DNA from: CAYRFQ01 sp964423615
Lineage (GTDB): Bacteria > Planctomycetota > Planctomycetia > Gemmatales > Gemmataceae
DNA length: 45,071 bases
Assembly: GCA_964423615.1 (NCBI GenBank)
Contig: CAYRFQ010000058.1
Coordinates: 1 to 45,071, forward strand
Reading direction: 5' to 3'
In this document: positions 35,085 through 44,233 of the stretch, in pieces
Layout of the letters: every line of letters starts with the position of its first letter
How positions within the stretch are numbered: position 1 is the first letter of the stretch
Program-made: the position numbers and the translations under genes
The notes under the pieces: generated by a model
What the model saw: only the letters and a program-made list of their open reading frames with translations
Databases searched by the model: none
What the model was told of the DNA's origin: nothing

Positions 35085-35852
35085 ATGAACTTACTCATCG
35101 CACTGTTGATGGGCATTCAAGGTGCGGAGCTACCGCAACTAACGCCTACTTATCTGTACGAACAACGTAATCGTAAGGTCGCGAAAGGAGCGGGAGTAGC
35201 TGGTTTCGAAAGGTGCGAAATCCGACTGGATATGACAAAGATTCAAGACGTGCGGAGCTATGGGAATCTCAACATTACTAAAGCAACAACCAATACTGGT
35301 GTAAATCTAATTCGTGGTCCTAAAGACAACAACGCTTTCTTCGGAACCACCAACATACCCACATTCAGGAAGGTCAGCACGTACCAGACCAAATCCGGAA
35401 AGATTAGGATTAAGATTATCCTGAACAAAACTCCAAGAGAGGCAACAATCCTGAACGTCCAAGGGAGCGTGGACGTGCTGCTCGGTGGAAAAACGGTCAA
35501 CGTCGACTTTGCAGGTCTCCAAAAGCTCCAGCAAACGAAACTCGTTCACAAAAAATTCCAAGAGGGTGGTCTTCGCCTGAGAATGAAAAGGTTCTATGGC
35601 CAATCACGGTTCACGATGATCGCTGAGGGGAATAATAGCATCGTGAGCGATATCTCCGTGGTTGATAAAACCGGGAAAACTATTTCTTCCAGGACCTCGG
35701 TGTACACATGGGGCCGAAGACCCGATGAGACTGAGTACACCGTTAATTGTCCCAGTCCAATTCCTGTCGATGCCAAACTCCGCGTCACGATATTCGAAGG
35801 AGGCAAACTGCAGAGTCTACCAATCCAGCTCAATAAAGTAAAACTTCAATAA
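35085..35852 (+). CDS. Secreted protein, first of a tandem paralog pair (unknown family)
   Basis: A 255-residue protein with a short signal (MNLLIALLMGIQGAEL) and no transmembrane segment after it. It is rich in beta-forming residues. Shared blocks with the next gene are RSYGNLNITKATTNTGVNL (about 56-74), VQGSVDVLLGGKTVNVDF (about 125-142), LVHKKFQEGGLRLRM, SIVSDISVVDKTGKTI and PIPVDAKLRVTIFEGGKL near the end. These agree with the second copy at most positions in pattern though not identically. I recognise no domain; the layout, a central GG loop and a C-terminal DAKLRVTIF strand, suggests a beta-sandwich. AGGAG lies 8 bases before the ATG at 35085. It is 77 bases from the second copy, so they are surely one operon. 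Confidence 0.7.
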   Translation: MNLLIALLMGIQGAELPQLTPTYLYEQRNRKVAKGAGVAGFERCEIRLDMTKIQDVRSYGNLNITKATTNTGVNLIRGPKDNNAFFGTTNIPTFRKVSTYQTKSGKIRIKIILNKTPREATILNVQGSVDVLLGGKTVNVDFAGLQKLQQTKLVHKKFQEGGLRLRMKRFYGQSRFTMIAEGNNSIVSDISVVDKTGKTISSRTSVYTWGRRPDETEYTVNCPSPIPVDAKLRVTIFEGGKLQSLPIQLNKVKLQ

Positions 35853-35929
35853 CCGTCGAGTAGCCAACGAACTCATCACCTGGAACTCAATTCGTTCTTT
35901 TGTTGGTACTTCAAAAGGGAGTCAACTCT

Positions 35930-36694
35930 ATGAAATTCCTGATCGTGTTAACCACGGCTTTGCTAGGCACAGCCTCATTTGAAGATGGAAGAGTCGAACT
36001 CGCCACCCTCACCGAAGAACGAGGTGGCACCATCGGCAAGAAACCGAGTTCTTTCCATGAACTGGAAATCGCTCTCCGAGTAGAAGGCTTCAAGAACGCT
36101 CGCACCTACGGCAACATCAATGTCACCGAAGCAAAGACCAATACAGGCGAGGATCTCGTTCGCCGGCGTGAGGCTGGCAAATACTACATCACCAATGTCA
36201 AAGAATTTAAAGTCCTGAGCGACTATGAAAAGATGAAAAATCGGTTCCAGGTGGACCTCGTCCTCCAACCGTCCTCTCGCCAAGCGAAAACCATCGATCT
36301 TAAAGGAACCTTCGACATATTGATCGGCGGACACGAGACCAACATCGAATTTCCCAACATACGCTCACTCGAAGGCAAGACGTTAGAACACAAGGACTTC
36401 AAAGCCTCCGGCCTTAAAATCACGATCGGCAAACCGAGACGCGATGCGGAGAAACGCATCGAGTACACCGTCACGGGCAACAGCATCCTCAGTAAAATCA
36501 CACTCGTGGATGCGGAGGGCAAAGCAATCAAGATCTCCGGGTCTGGCGCGGCTGGCTCGTACTACAGCAGTTACAGTTATTGGAAAAGAACCGTGGAACC
36601 CATTCCGGAAGACGCCAAACTACGAGTGACCATCTTCAAAGACGGAAAGATCAAAACGATCCCGTTTGAGTTCACAAACGTCGACCTGCCGTAA
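35930..36694 (+). CDS. Secreted protein, second of a tandem paralog pair (unknown family)
   Basis: A 254-residue protein. The ATG at 35930 has AAGGGAG 9 bases upstream and begins a signal peptide MKFLIVLTTALLGTASF; an earlier TTG is less likely. Blocks RTYGNINVTEAKTNTGEDL, LKGTFDILIGGHETNIEF, LEHKDFKASGLKITI, SILSKITLVDAEGKAIKI and PIPEDAKLRVTIFKDGKI align with the first copy over the whole length, with 35-40 per cent identity by eye. A Tyr/Ser-rich stretch GAAGSYYSSYSYWKR near 217 is unique to this copy. The two probably arose by old tandem duplication. No metal, haem or catalytic motif is visible. Role unknown; exported and probably structural or binding. Confidence 0.75.
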   Translation: MKFLIVLTTALLGTASFEDGRVELATLTEERGGTIGKKPSSFHELEIALRVEGFKNARTYGNINVTEAKTNTGEDLVRRREAGKYYITNVKEFKVLSDYEKMKNRFQVDLVLQPSSRQAKTIDLKGTFDILIGGHETNIEFPNIRSLEGKTLEHKDFKASGLKITIGKPRRDAEKRIEYTVTGNSILSKITLVDAEGKAIKISGSGAAGSYYSSYSYWKRTVEPIPEDAKLRVTIFKDGKIKTIPFEFTNVDLP

Positions 36695-36753
36695 TCCAAT
36701 GTACCGGGCTGCAACCGAATTATTGAGTTCCAAACCGTGTTCTACCGAACCAC

Positions 36754-36782
36754 ACCGACCAGGATACGATTCCGTGGTCGGT
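36754..36782. terminator. Hairpin between convergent genes
   Basis: ACCGACCA at 36754-36761 pairs perfectly with TGGTCGGT at 36775-36782. GGA and TCC inside the loop can extend the stem by three pairs with one bulged G. It sits between the paralog pair (+) and rpe (-), where a bidirectional terminator is expected, though neither side has a T-run. Confidence 0.45.
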
Positions 36783-36843
36783 CGAATCAATTGGTTTCAC
36801 GAACGTTCAATGTTTGGCAACCACTCTGACCCTCCCAACGAAA

Positions 36844-37512
36844 TCATCCACCAACCTTCGCCTTCGTTAACTCGATCGCTTTCGATGCTCCTTCTGGATG
36901 TTTGAATAAACCCGATGCCATAACCAAAACGTTGGCGCCAGCGTTGACCGAATCCAGAGCATTATCGATTTTGACGCCGCCATCGACCTCAAGTTCGCAC
37001 TCGGGATTGAGACGATCGATCATCTCCCGAAGCCGCTTGATACGCGGTGGACTCTCCTTCAGATACGATTGTCCAGCGAAACCAGGATGGACAGTCATGC
37101 AGAGTGCCAGATCGATTTCACCAAGGTACGGCTCAAAGACTTCGATGTTCGTTTCCGGATTAACGGCGTACCCGACCTTCTTACCCTTGTCGCGGAGTTG
37201 TTGAAAGAGTGGTCGCGGGTCCGCCGTCACTTCGTGGTGGAAAATCAGCGTATCGGCTCCAGCTTCGATGAACGACTCAAAAAACGTCTCAGGGTTTTCG
37301 ACCATGAGATGGATTTCGAGCGGCAGCTTCGTCACAGGACGTAGACCACGCACGACTTCCGGTCCCATACTCAAGTTCGGGACGAAATGCCCGTCCATCA
37401 CGTCAATGTGAACTCGTTGGGCACCAGCCTTCTCAGTCTCAGCCACACATTCGCCGAGGCGACTGAAATCGGCTGATAGGATCGAGGGGGCTATGTAAAT
37501 GGGGCGTATCAT
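36844..37512 (-). CDS. rpe: Ribulose-phosphate 3-epimerase
   Basis: A 222-residue TIM-barrel epimerase that interconverts D-ribulose 5-phosphate and D-xylulose 5-phosphate in the pentose phosphate pathway. Motifs are IAPSILSADFSRLGE (about 6-20, catalytic Asp and Ser), HIDVMDGHFVPN (about 35-46, metal His and Asp), the LIFHHE stretch (near 88), CMTVHPGFAGQSY (near 139-151) and ELEVDGGVKIDNA (near 175-187). The length is normal. The start ATG overlaps the symporter stop by four bases (ATGA at 37512-37509), so translation is coupled. The link to a transporter is unusual for rpe and could reflect only a shared transcript. Confidence 0.95.
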   Translation of the reverse strand: MIRPIYIAPSILSADFSRLGECVAETEKAGAQRVHIDVMDGHFVPNLSMGPEVVRGLRPVTKLPLEIHLMVENPETFFESFIEAGADTLIFHHEVTADPRPLFQQLRDKGKKVGYAVNPETNIEVFEPYLGEIDLALCMTVHPGFAGQSYLKESPPRIKRLREMIDRLNPECELEVDGGVKIDNALDSVNAGANVLVMASGLFKHPEGASKAIELTKAKVGG

Positions 37513-39224
37513 GATTCCGATTTCTCCGCGGTAATGTGGTCCGATGAGCTTGGTTGAGGAGCGAACTCGATAATACCGGCAGGATTTCCCGACAAATTCT
37601 CCCCGTCATCCGTCTCCGTTGGTTGGCCTTCGAATCGGGCCACGACGGCACAGCCACACGAATCACTCCACACGTTGACACTCGTTCGGCACATGTCAAG
37701 GATTCGGTCAACGGCCAAGATCAATCCAACTTTATCAATCGGTAGGCCGACAGCTTGCAACACGATGACCATCATGACAAGGCCCGCTGACGGAATCCCT
37801 GCCGCCCCGATACTTGCCAGAAGTGCGGTGAACGCGACGATGATTTGCTGAGTCAGTGTGAGAGAAACGGTCGGCTCGAGTTGAGCGATGAACAGCACTG
37901 CGATGACTTCGAACAAAGCCGTCCCGTCCATGTTGACAGTCGCCCCGAGTGGCAAGACGAAAGAGCCGACACGGTTGCTGATTCCTGCCCGTTCCTCCAC
38001 ACAACTCATAGTTAGTGGTAGCGTGGCGTTCGAAGAAGCTGAGCTGAACGCCGTCATCAAGGCCGGACTCATGGCATGAGCGTATTCGAACGGGTTTCGT
38101 CGGGCAACCACCGAAACGATGATCGGCAATACCACCATCGCATGAACCACCAGTGCCAGCGCCACCGTCAGTAGATACCATCCAAGCGACGCGAAGACTT
38201 CGGTGCCTTGCGTTGCCGTCGCGTAGAGCATCAAGGCGAAGACCCCAACGGGAGCAAGGTAAATGATCGCCATAGTCATCTTCATCATTATCGCAAATGC
38301 GGTCTCTGCCAAACTTTTCATCGTCTCGTATGTTTTCCCACCGACCAGCAAAGTAAAAATGCCGAAGGCCAGTGTGAACGCGATGATCGAGAGAAATTCT
38401 CCGTTCGCAACGGCCCCAACTGGGTTGGTCGGGATCATGCGGTTCATCTGTTCGTACAACGTTTCGGTCAAATCCTGGGAAGCCAGGGATTCGTCACCTT
38501 GAGGTTGTTCGTTATTTGCAGCAGCTTCCTCTCCAGCGACTTGGCGGAATGCGGCTCCCGGCTGAACCAAATTGACCAAGCTGATGCCCACGAAGATGGC
38601 CAACGCACTCGTGGATATGTAGTAAAGAACGGTCATTCCGAAGAGTTTGCGAAGACGCCGAGCGTCACGAAGGCTCAGGACTCCAGTTAGCAACGAGGCG
38701 ATGATCAATGGGACCGAGACCATTCGAAGCATCCGCAAGAACAAAGCACCTATGAGATTCCCGATGTCTCCGATCCACCGAGCCCAGGATCGCCCGTGTT
38801 TTTGAAAAAGGACATAGATTTGAGGATCGTTGTCTTGGAGTCGATCGAACGTGTAGTAGACCTTCGTCGTGTCTCTCGGTTTCGTCGGTAGTTTCTTGAG
38901 TATGAAAGTCTCAGGTTTCTTATCTGGGACTCGCTCGATAGTGTAGGTGTCCTTGGTTGGCTTTGTTTGTTCGGGTGGCAGTTTCGTCTTGTTCAAAGGA
39001 TCGACAACCCACGTTTCCGTTGTCCCCTTCTCCTCGTCCGTTAGCGTGATGGTTGTCTTGTTGACGGTGTCATGGACCTGGAGTTTTTTTCCTTTGTGTT
39101 TTCCGTCAGTGACGGCGATGTCGTCGGTCTTCTTCTCGCTCACTGTTGCGTTGAGCGTGAGTCCAATGACTGCCGCCGAGACCACGCCGAGTAATATTTG
39201 CCAGTGAAGCGCGAGTCGAAACAT
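37509..39224 (-). CDS. Dicarboxylate/amino acid:cation symporter with large extra loop
   Basis: A 571-residue member of the DAACS (GltP/GltPh) family, which takes up glutamate, aspartate or C4-dicarboxylates with H+ or Na+. Family marks are AFSSASSNATLPLT (about 392-405, hairpin HP1), the unwound GATVNMDGT (about 427-435), AAGIPSAGLVMM (about 474-485, HP2) and DRILDMCRTSVNV (about 506-518), with the Asp and Arg typical of acidic-substrate carriers. Between helix 1 (about 8-27) and helix 2 (about 150) stands a hydrophilic insert of about 120 residues, rich in Thr and Lys; a second insert is near 225-270. These make it longer than the usual 400-450. The ATG at 39224 has GAGGG 9-10 bases upstream. 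It overlaps rpe by four bases. Confidence 0.9.
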   Translation of the reverse strand: MFRLALHWQILLGVVSAAVIGLTLNATVSEKKTDDIAVTDGKHKGKKLQVHDTVNKTTITLTDEEKGTTETWVVDPLNKTKLPPEQTKPTKDTYTIERVPDKKPETFILKKLPTKPRDTTKVYYTFDRLQDNDPQIYVLFQKHGRSWARWIGDIGNLIGALFLRMLRMVSVPLIIASLLTGVLSLRDARRLRKLFGMTVLYYISTSALAIFVGISLVNLVQPGAAFRQVAGEEAAANNEQPQGDESLASQDLTETLYEQMNRMIPTNPVGAVANGEFLSIIAFTLAFGIFTLLVGGKTYETMKSLAETAFAIMMKMTMAIIYLAPVGVFALMLYATATQGTEVFASLGWYLLTVALALVVHAMVVLPIIVSVVARRNPFEYAHAMSPALMTAFSSASSNATLPLTMSCVEERAGISNRVGSFVLPLGATVNMDGTALFEVIAVLFIAQLEPTVSLTLTQQIIVAFTALLASIGAAGIPSAGLVMMVIVLQAVGLPIDKVGLILAVDRILDMCRTSVNVWSDSCGCAVVARFEGQPTETDDGENLSGNPAGIIEFAPQPSSSDHITAEKSES

Positions 39225-39328
39225 GTTGGGGACCCTCGATATGAGTTTTCGATTTATTCCCTGGTATAGTGAGCAGAGGAGCCCTATGGGAATTTGCCTT
39301 CGAACGACCAATCACCCACGAGAGTAGA

Positions 39329-40072
39329 ATGGCTTCACGTTGGATGCGACCGATTCGGTTTCCGATTCGTTCGGAACAATTTTATCAACTTCCCCGGCAT
39401 CCGGCCTACAAGTACGAGTTTTTGGACGGCGTGGCTTATGTCTCTCCGCAACCGCGTTACTTCCATGCCGTGTTGGATCTGAAGCATGATCAACGGGTGG
39501 GATATGCGTTGTCAGAGGTGGAAGTTGAGATTGGGGCCATTGAGGACAAGGACGAAGCCGAACTCATTGCGTTATTCGCAGATGCGTTCTCGGGAGTCGT
39601 TCCTTTTGTCGGCTTATGGGATGAGAAGTTGATTTCCGCAGGTCGGAGCTGTCTTCAGCAGACGCGGGAAGGGGGTGACGGGACGTGGTGCCGCAATGCT
39701 AGCTTCGTGGCTAGATGGAAAGGGGAAGTCGTCGGAGCTGTGTACATCACGGTTCTGCCACCGGGTATGGATTTGTGCCGTGGAGACGTTTGGACACTCG
39801 ACGATTTCGCTCCGGTCGAAGCTGACTCCGGGGAAGGAACACCTCACTTGACGTGGATTTTTGTCTCTCGGTCGGCAAGGAGCCAAGGAGTTGCAACCAG
39901 ATTGCTCCAAGAAAGCATCAGAAGTCTAAGGCAAGTTGGTTACAAGGAACTTGTGACTACGATAGTGTCCGGCAATGAGAAGAGTTTACTTTGGCATTGG
40001 CAAAACGGCTTCCGGATTTGTTCGATCCCCGGTTCCTTACAGCGGATGCGTAAGGAGTTACAAAGAAAATAA
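39329..40072 (+). CDS. GNAT family N-acetyltransferase
   Basis: A 247-residue acetyltransferase. An N-terminal region FPIRSEQFYQLPRHPAYKYE (about 11-30) with LDGVAYVSPQPRYFHA resembles an extension I associate with planctomycete GNAT proteins. The GNAT fold follows, with the acetyl-CoA loop in VSRSARSQGVATRLLQES (near 180-197), where the Q/R-x-x-G-x-A pattern binds pyrophosphate, and the C-terminal GNEKSLLWHWQNGFRI. Substrate unknown. An ATG at 39329 is taken; a GTG 20 codons earlier is possible but adds no conserved sequence. It is divergent from the symporter, with 104 bases between them for both promoters. Confidence 0.8.
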   Translation: MASRWMRPIRFPIRSEQFYQLPRHPAYKYEFLDGVAYVSPQPRYFHAVLDLKHDQRVGYALSEVEVEIGAIEDKDEAELIALFADAFSGVVPFVGLWDEKLISAGRSCLQQTREGGDGTWCRNASFVARWKGEVVGAVYITVLPPGMDLCRGDVWTLDDFAPVEADSGEGTPHLTWIFVSRSARSQGVATRLLQESIRSLRQVGYKELVTTIVSGNEKSLLWHWQNGFRICSIPGSLQRMRKELQRK

Positions 40073-40241
40073 TCGCGGGACATGAGACACATTTACAACG
40101 GACGACGACATCCGCTGCGTTTGTTGGATCGTGTTTGTTCGTGGAGACTGTGATCGGCTTGAGCGCACGGAAAAGCGAAATCAAATCATCGCATTTTCGT
40201 GGAGAGCTACCGTCGTCGGTGAAAACGACCACGAGTTCACG

Positions 40242-41489
40242 CTACGGCAACTCATCGAGAGCACTCAGGACTCGCTCGACTTCTTGCTGGGTGTTGTAGT
40301 GAACGAGTCCAAGTCGCAACACTCCACCCTTGTCTTCCAAGTCGAGGCGCTCTGTGACCGTGAGGGCGTAATTATTTCCGGACCACGCGTAAATATATCT
40401 TCGGGCCAAGTGTTCGGCCATCATTTTGGGAGAGTGTTTGGCGTGTGTCACCGAGATCGTCGGAACTCGTTGATCGATGTTTTCCAGGTTGGTGATGCCC
40501 CAGACTTTGAAATCGGGTCGCTCGGACAACCCGTGGAGCAACTGTACGCCCAAATTCGTCTCATAAGTTTGCACTACCCACATGGCCTGGACGAGTTGTT
40601 CGCGACGCGACTCCAACATTCCGATTGTCTGAGCCCATTGACTGAGTTCCGTAATGTAATCGATCGTCGCAGTCACACCGGCTATGCACTCGTGATTCTG
40701 AGTTCCGATCATCCACTTGCCGGGACCAGTCTGCGGGGCAGGCCGGAGTTGATACGCAGGGAGTTCCTCAAGCAAGGCTTCCTTCCCCCACAAGATCCCG
40801 ATGTGGGGACCAAAAAACTTGTACGCCGAACACACCAGGAAGTCACAGTCCCAATCCTGGACGTCGATCAACCCGTGCGGGGCGTAATGAACCGCATCGA
40901 GATAGACCAGAGCACCAGCATCGTGGGCCATTTTTGTGATCGCCTTAACGTTCGGTTTGCTTCCGGTGAGGTTTGAGGCGCAGGTGACCGCAACCAACTT
41001 CGTTCGATCGTTCAACTTTCTCTTGAAGTCGTCCATGTCGAGCGTGCAGTCTTCGGGGCGAAAATCAATACGGCGAACGGTAACTCCTTTGTCCTCGGCG
41101 GCCATCACCCATGGAGTGACGTTGGCATCATGGTCGAGACGACTCACCAGAATTTCGTCGTTTGCCTCCCACGTTTTCGCAAGAGAACGGCTGATTTGGA
41201 ACGTCAAGGTCGTCATATTCGGGCCGAAAACTATTTCCTTGGATGACGGAGCGTTCACGAAATCCGCCATGGCCTCGTGGGCTTCCTGGAGAATCCGATC
41301 CGACTCGACACTCGTAGCAAAAGCTCCCCCCTTATTCGCATTGCAACTCGAAAGGTAATGACTGATCGCGTCCATGGTTCGCTGCGGTACCTGAGTTCCA
41401 GCAGGCCCGTCGAGGAAAATCGGCATCTGTTCGTCACGACGTTGGAGCAAAGCAGGAAACTGTCGGCGGAGTGTGGCGACTTCAATCAT
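40242..41489 (-). CDS. Cysteine desulfurase-like class V aminotransferase (TIGR01976 type)
   Basis: A 415-residue PLP enzyme. LDGPAGTQVPQRTMDAISHY (about 26-45) opens the fold; NKGGAFATS follows. The cofactor Lys is in CSAYKFFGPHIGILWG (about 222-237), and DHDANVTPW (near 118-126) and LVYLDAVHYAPHG (near 193-205) supply other cofactor contacts, including the Asp. The form of these motifs points to the cysteine desulfurase-like subfamily without a SufU/IscU partner gene; true desulfurase activity is not shown. The ATG at 41489 has GAGG 7 bases upstream. It is divergent from the CehA-type gene, with about 200 bases between. Confidence 0.85.
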   Translation of the reverse strand: MIEVATLRRQFPALLQRRDEQMPIFLDGPAGTQVPQRTMDAISHYLSSCNANKGGAFATSVESDRILQEAHEAMADFVNAPSSKEIVFGPNMTTLTFQISRSLAKTWEANDEILVSRLDHDANVTPWVMAAEDKGVTVRRIDFRPEDCTLDMDDFKRKLNDRTKLVAVTCASNLTGSKPNVKAITKMAHDAGALVYLDAVHYAPHGLIDVQDWDCDFLVCSAYKFFGPHIGILWGKEALLEELPAYQLRPAPQTGPGKWMIGTQNHECIAGVTATIDYITELSQWAQTIGMLESRREQLVQAMWVVQTYETNLGVQLLHGLSERPDFKVWGITNLENIDQRVPTISVTHAKHSPKMMAEHLARRYIYAWSGNNYALTVTERLDLEDKGGVLRLGLVHYNTQQEVERVLSALDELP

Positions 41490-41692
41490 TTCAAGACCTC
41501 AGCGAAATCAGTCGGAGTGCGTGGATTCATATCAAAGCGTTGAAATCATTGTAGGTCGAAGCATCCGAAAGGCACGATACATCGCATTCGACGAATTCAA
41601 CTCGTCTCGGCGGAATTTTCACGATCCAGCCAAATTGCGTATCGCTACAATAACGTCGTCTATGCCAATTCCATGTCCTTGAGAGGTCTATG

Positions 41693-44233
41693 ATGAAATT
41701 GTGGAAATACGCCGGGGCGTTCATGGCTATCGGTGCCGTCGTCCCCTGGGTGGGTGCTGCTGAACTGGCGAAGCTCACGAATCAAAATTGGGACAAGTTT
41801 GCCGTCGATGGGAAAGAACTCGATGGCATCATTGGCGATTTCGCACTCAAAAATGACCTGGTCGTGGCCGTGGTTGCCCAGCCAGGTAAGTATCGCCACG
41901 CTAATTTATTCATTCGCAATGTTGGCGGGTGTTTGCTCGATTTCACGACCATCAACGACTCCAATGATCAGCTCGGTACCCTTTTTCCGGGAAACCAGCG
42001 ATTCACATTCACGAAAGCCAAAATGATTCAGTCGAAGGGCCGGAAGGTCGTCCTTCGCGTCAGTTCTCCTGGGAAAACCGGAAAAGACGCGGAACCGGAC
42101 CACTCCGTCGACTATATCCTGGAAGACGGAAAGCCGTACTTGACGATCCGCAGTGTCTTCACAAATCCGACGAATAAGAAGCTGAGACTGTTGCTAGACG
42201 ATGGAGTGCGAATGGACTACGTGGAGGACCGGTCTGCCCGTGGCAAGAACGACATTTTCTGGATCCATGATCGGTTTTTCGACCAAGCCTACGCTGTCGT
42301 CAGTGACCATTCGATCTCGTCGCGAAGCACAATTTTCACCTCATCGGTCCGGTTCGGTGATCCGAAAACTAATGAATGGGAGTCAGAATTGGCTCCCAAC
42401 GGAACCCATACCTTGGTTCGTCATGTGTTCCCAGGGCGGAACTTGATCGAAGTGAAAGGAACTATTGCTGAATTTCGGAAGCAGCCCACGGTCGAGCAAG
42501 GTTTCCGTTTTATTGATCAACAATACAGGCCTGTCGTCCGGGGCAAGGTGTATCTGAAGCAGAACGGCAAAACTTATGGAACGGCATTGACGGATTCGCA
42601 AGGGTGGGTCAAAGCTCGACTGCCGTTGAAGAAGTTTGAACTGACATGCAAGGCATTCGGTCGTCCTACCCTCAATCACGTCGTCGATTTGTCCAAGGCA
42701 CAGGCCGACCAGACGATCAACACTCAGTTCTCGATGGACAATGCGTCGGCCGTCGCCGCGACCGTGACCGACGAGAGGGGGCTACCGATCCCGTGTAAAG
42801 TTCAGTTCAACGGTTTGGGAGATACTAAAAAGCCAAACTGGGGGCCTCCTGCTGCGCGACGCGCGGTGGTGAATTTGTACTACTCGGAAAATGGTAAGTT
42901 CGAAGTCGCCATCGATCCCGGAGAGTACGAAGCGATCGTCAGTTATGGCCCCGAGTACGATGTAGTTCGGAAGACAGTACAGGTCGCCAAAGGAAAAGTC
43001 ACGACCCTGCGAGCCAAGCTCCGGCGAGCCTTCACTTCGCCAGGCTGGGTCAGTGCCGACTTCCATAGTCATTCGAGTCCGAGTGGCGATAACACCGCTG
43101 ACCAGAGAGGACGAGTCATCAATTTATTGGCCGAACACATCGAGTTCGCTCCGTGTACGGAGCACAACAGGATCGATACCTATGTTCCACACTTGAAAGA
43201 TCTCAAAGCGGAACACTTGATGGGCACATGCTCGGGGATCGAGTTGACAGGACAACCACTTCCGCTCAACCATCAGAACGCGTTTCCCATGAAGCTAATT
43301 TCTCGAACGCAAGATGGTGGAGCACCCCGAACGGATGCGAGCCCGGAGGTCCAAATTCGTCGTTTGGCCACTTGGGGAGATCCAAAAGCGGAACGTCTGG
43401 TCCAACAGAATCATCCCGACATCGGATGGCTGTTCTTCGATAAGAGCGGTGATGGAAAGCTCGATGGCGGCCACAAGAATGGTTTCGCTTACATGGATGT
43501 GATCGAGGTCCATCCAATCCACCAAATTTTGGACATGGAGCCATTTCAGGTATCCCATTTTCGTGGCAAGCGAAATGTCACGATCTTCAACTGGCTACAA
43601 ATTTTGAATCAGGGATACCGAATTCCAGGTGTGGTCAATACCGATGCCCATTACAACTATCATGGCTCGGGGGGATTACGGAACTATGTGCGCTGCGATG
43701 CTGATGTTCCTGGCAACATCGACCCGCTCGACATTGTCCGCCATTCGAAAAAAGGCCACCTAGTCATGAGTACGGCTCCCTTCATGGACGTCAAACTAGG
43801 GAAGGCCATTCCCGGTGACGACGTGCACTTAAAAGGCGGAAAGGGGATACTCGATGTGAAAGTCTTTTGTGCTAACTGGTACGACATCGATCGTGTCCAA
43901 GTATTATTGAACGGACACATAGCACCGAAGTTGAATTTCACTCGAAAGACGCACCCAACACTTTTCACGGATGAAGCGCTGCGATTCGCTCACCAGATTC
44001 CGATATCGGTGCCGAAGGATACCCACGTCATAGTGGTGGCTGTCGGAGAGAAATCCACACTTGGCGACATTATGGGGCCTGTTTGGGGCCGCCAGAACCC
44101 TGTAGCCGTGAGCAATCCGATTTATGTGGATGTGGACGGAAAAGGATTCCAGGCTGACAAGAAAGATACAATCGGGCATCCGTTGCCGGGCAAAAGTGGT
44201 GCCGGAAGTGTGCTGGGCGGTTTGACGCCTTGA
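41693..44233 (+). CDS. CehA/McbA-type PHP-domain metallohydrolase
   Basis: An 846-residue exported protein with a signal peptide (about 1-24, ending WVGAAEL). The first ~430 residues are beta-rich, with carboxypeptidase-regulatory-like repeats such as VRGKVYLKQNGKTYGTALTD and VAATVTDERGLPIPCKVQFN. The PHP-type metal centre begins with ADFHSHSSPSGDN (near 455-467) and continues with CTEHNRID (near 487-494). VVNTDAHYNYHGSGGL near 647 has further His/Asp ligands. Known members open phosphotriester or carbamate-like bonds, but the natural role in Planctomycetota is unknown. GAGAGG stands 3 and 6 bases before two adjacent ATGs (41690 and 41693); the second has the better spacing. It is transcribed alone. 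Confidence 0.85.
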   Translation: MKLWKYAGAFMAIGAVVPWVGAAELAKLTNQNWDKFAVDGKELDGIIGDFALKNDLVVAVVAQPGKYRHANLFIRNVGGCLLDFTTINDSNDQLGTLFPGNQRFTFTKAKMIQSKGRKVVLRVSSPGKTGKDAEPDHSVDYILEDGKPYLTIRSVFTNPTNKKLRLLLDDGVRMDYVEDRSARGKNDIFWIHDRFFDQAYAVVSDHSISSRSTIFTSSVRFGDPKTNEWESELAPNGTHTLVRHVFPGRNLIEVKGTIAEFRKQPTVEQGFRFIDQQYRPVVRGKVYLKQNGKTYGTALTDSQGWVKARLPLKKFELTCKAFGRPTLNHVVDLSKAQADQTINTQFSMDNASAVAATVTDERGLPIPCKVQFNGLGDTKKPNWGPPAARRAVVNLYYSENGKFEVAIDPGEYEAIVSYGPEYDVVRKTVQVAKGKVTTLRAKLRRAFTSPGWVSADFHSHSSPSGDNTADQRGRVINLLAEHIEFAPCTEHNRIDTYVPHLKDLKAEHLMGTCSGIELTGQPLPLNHQNAFPMKLISRTQDGGAPRTDASPEVQIRRLATWGDPKAERLVQQNHPDIGWLFFDKSGDGKLDGGHKNGFAYMDVIEVHPIHQILDMEPFQVSHFRGKRNVTIFNWLQILNQGYRIPGVVNTDAHYNYHGSGGLRNYVRCDADVPGNIDPLDIVRHSKKGHLVMSTAPFMDVKLGKAIPGDDVHLKGGKGILDVKVFCANWYDIDRVQVLLNGHIAPKLNFTRKTHPTLFTDEALRFAHQIPISVPKDTHVIVVAVGEKSTLGDIMGPVWGRQNPVAVSNPIYVDVDGKGFQADKKDTIGHPLPGKSGAGSVLGGLTP

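Noticed and set aside
40131..40976. 281-codon plus-strand frame opposite the aminotransferase
   Set aside because: Shadow of the real gene on the other strand, whose PLP motifs are clear.
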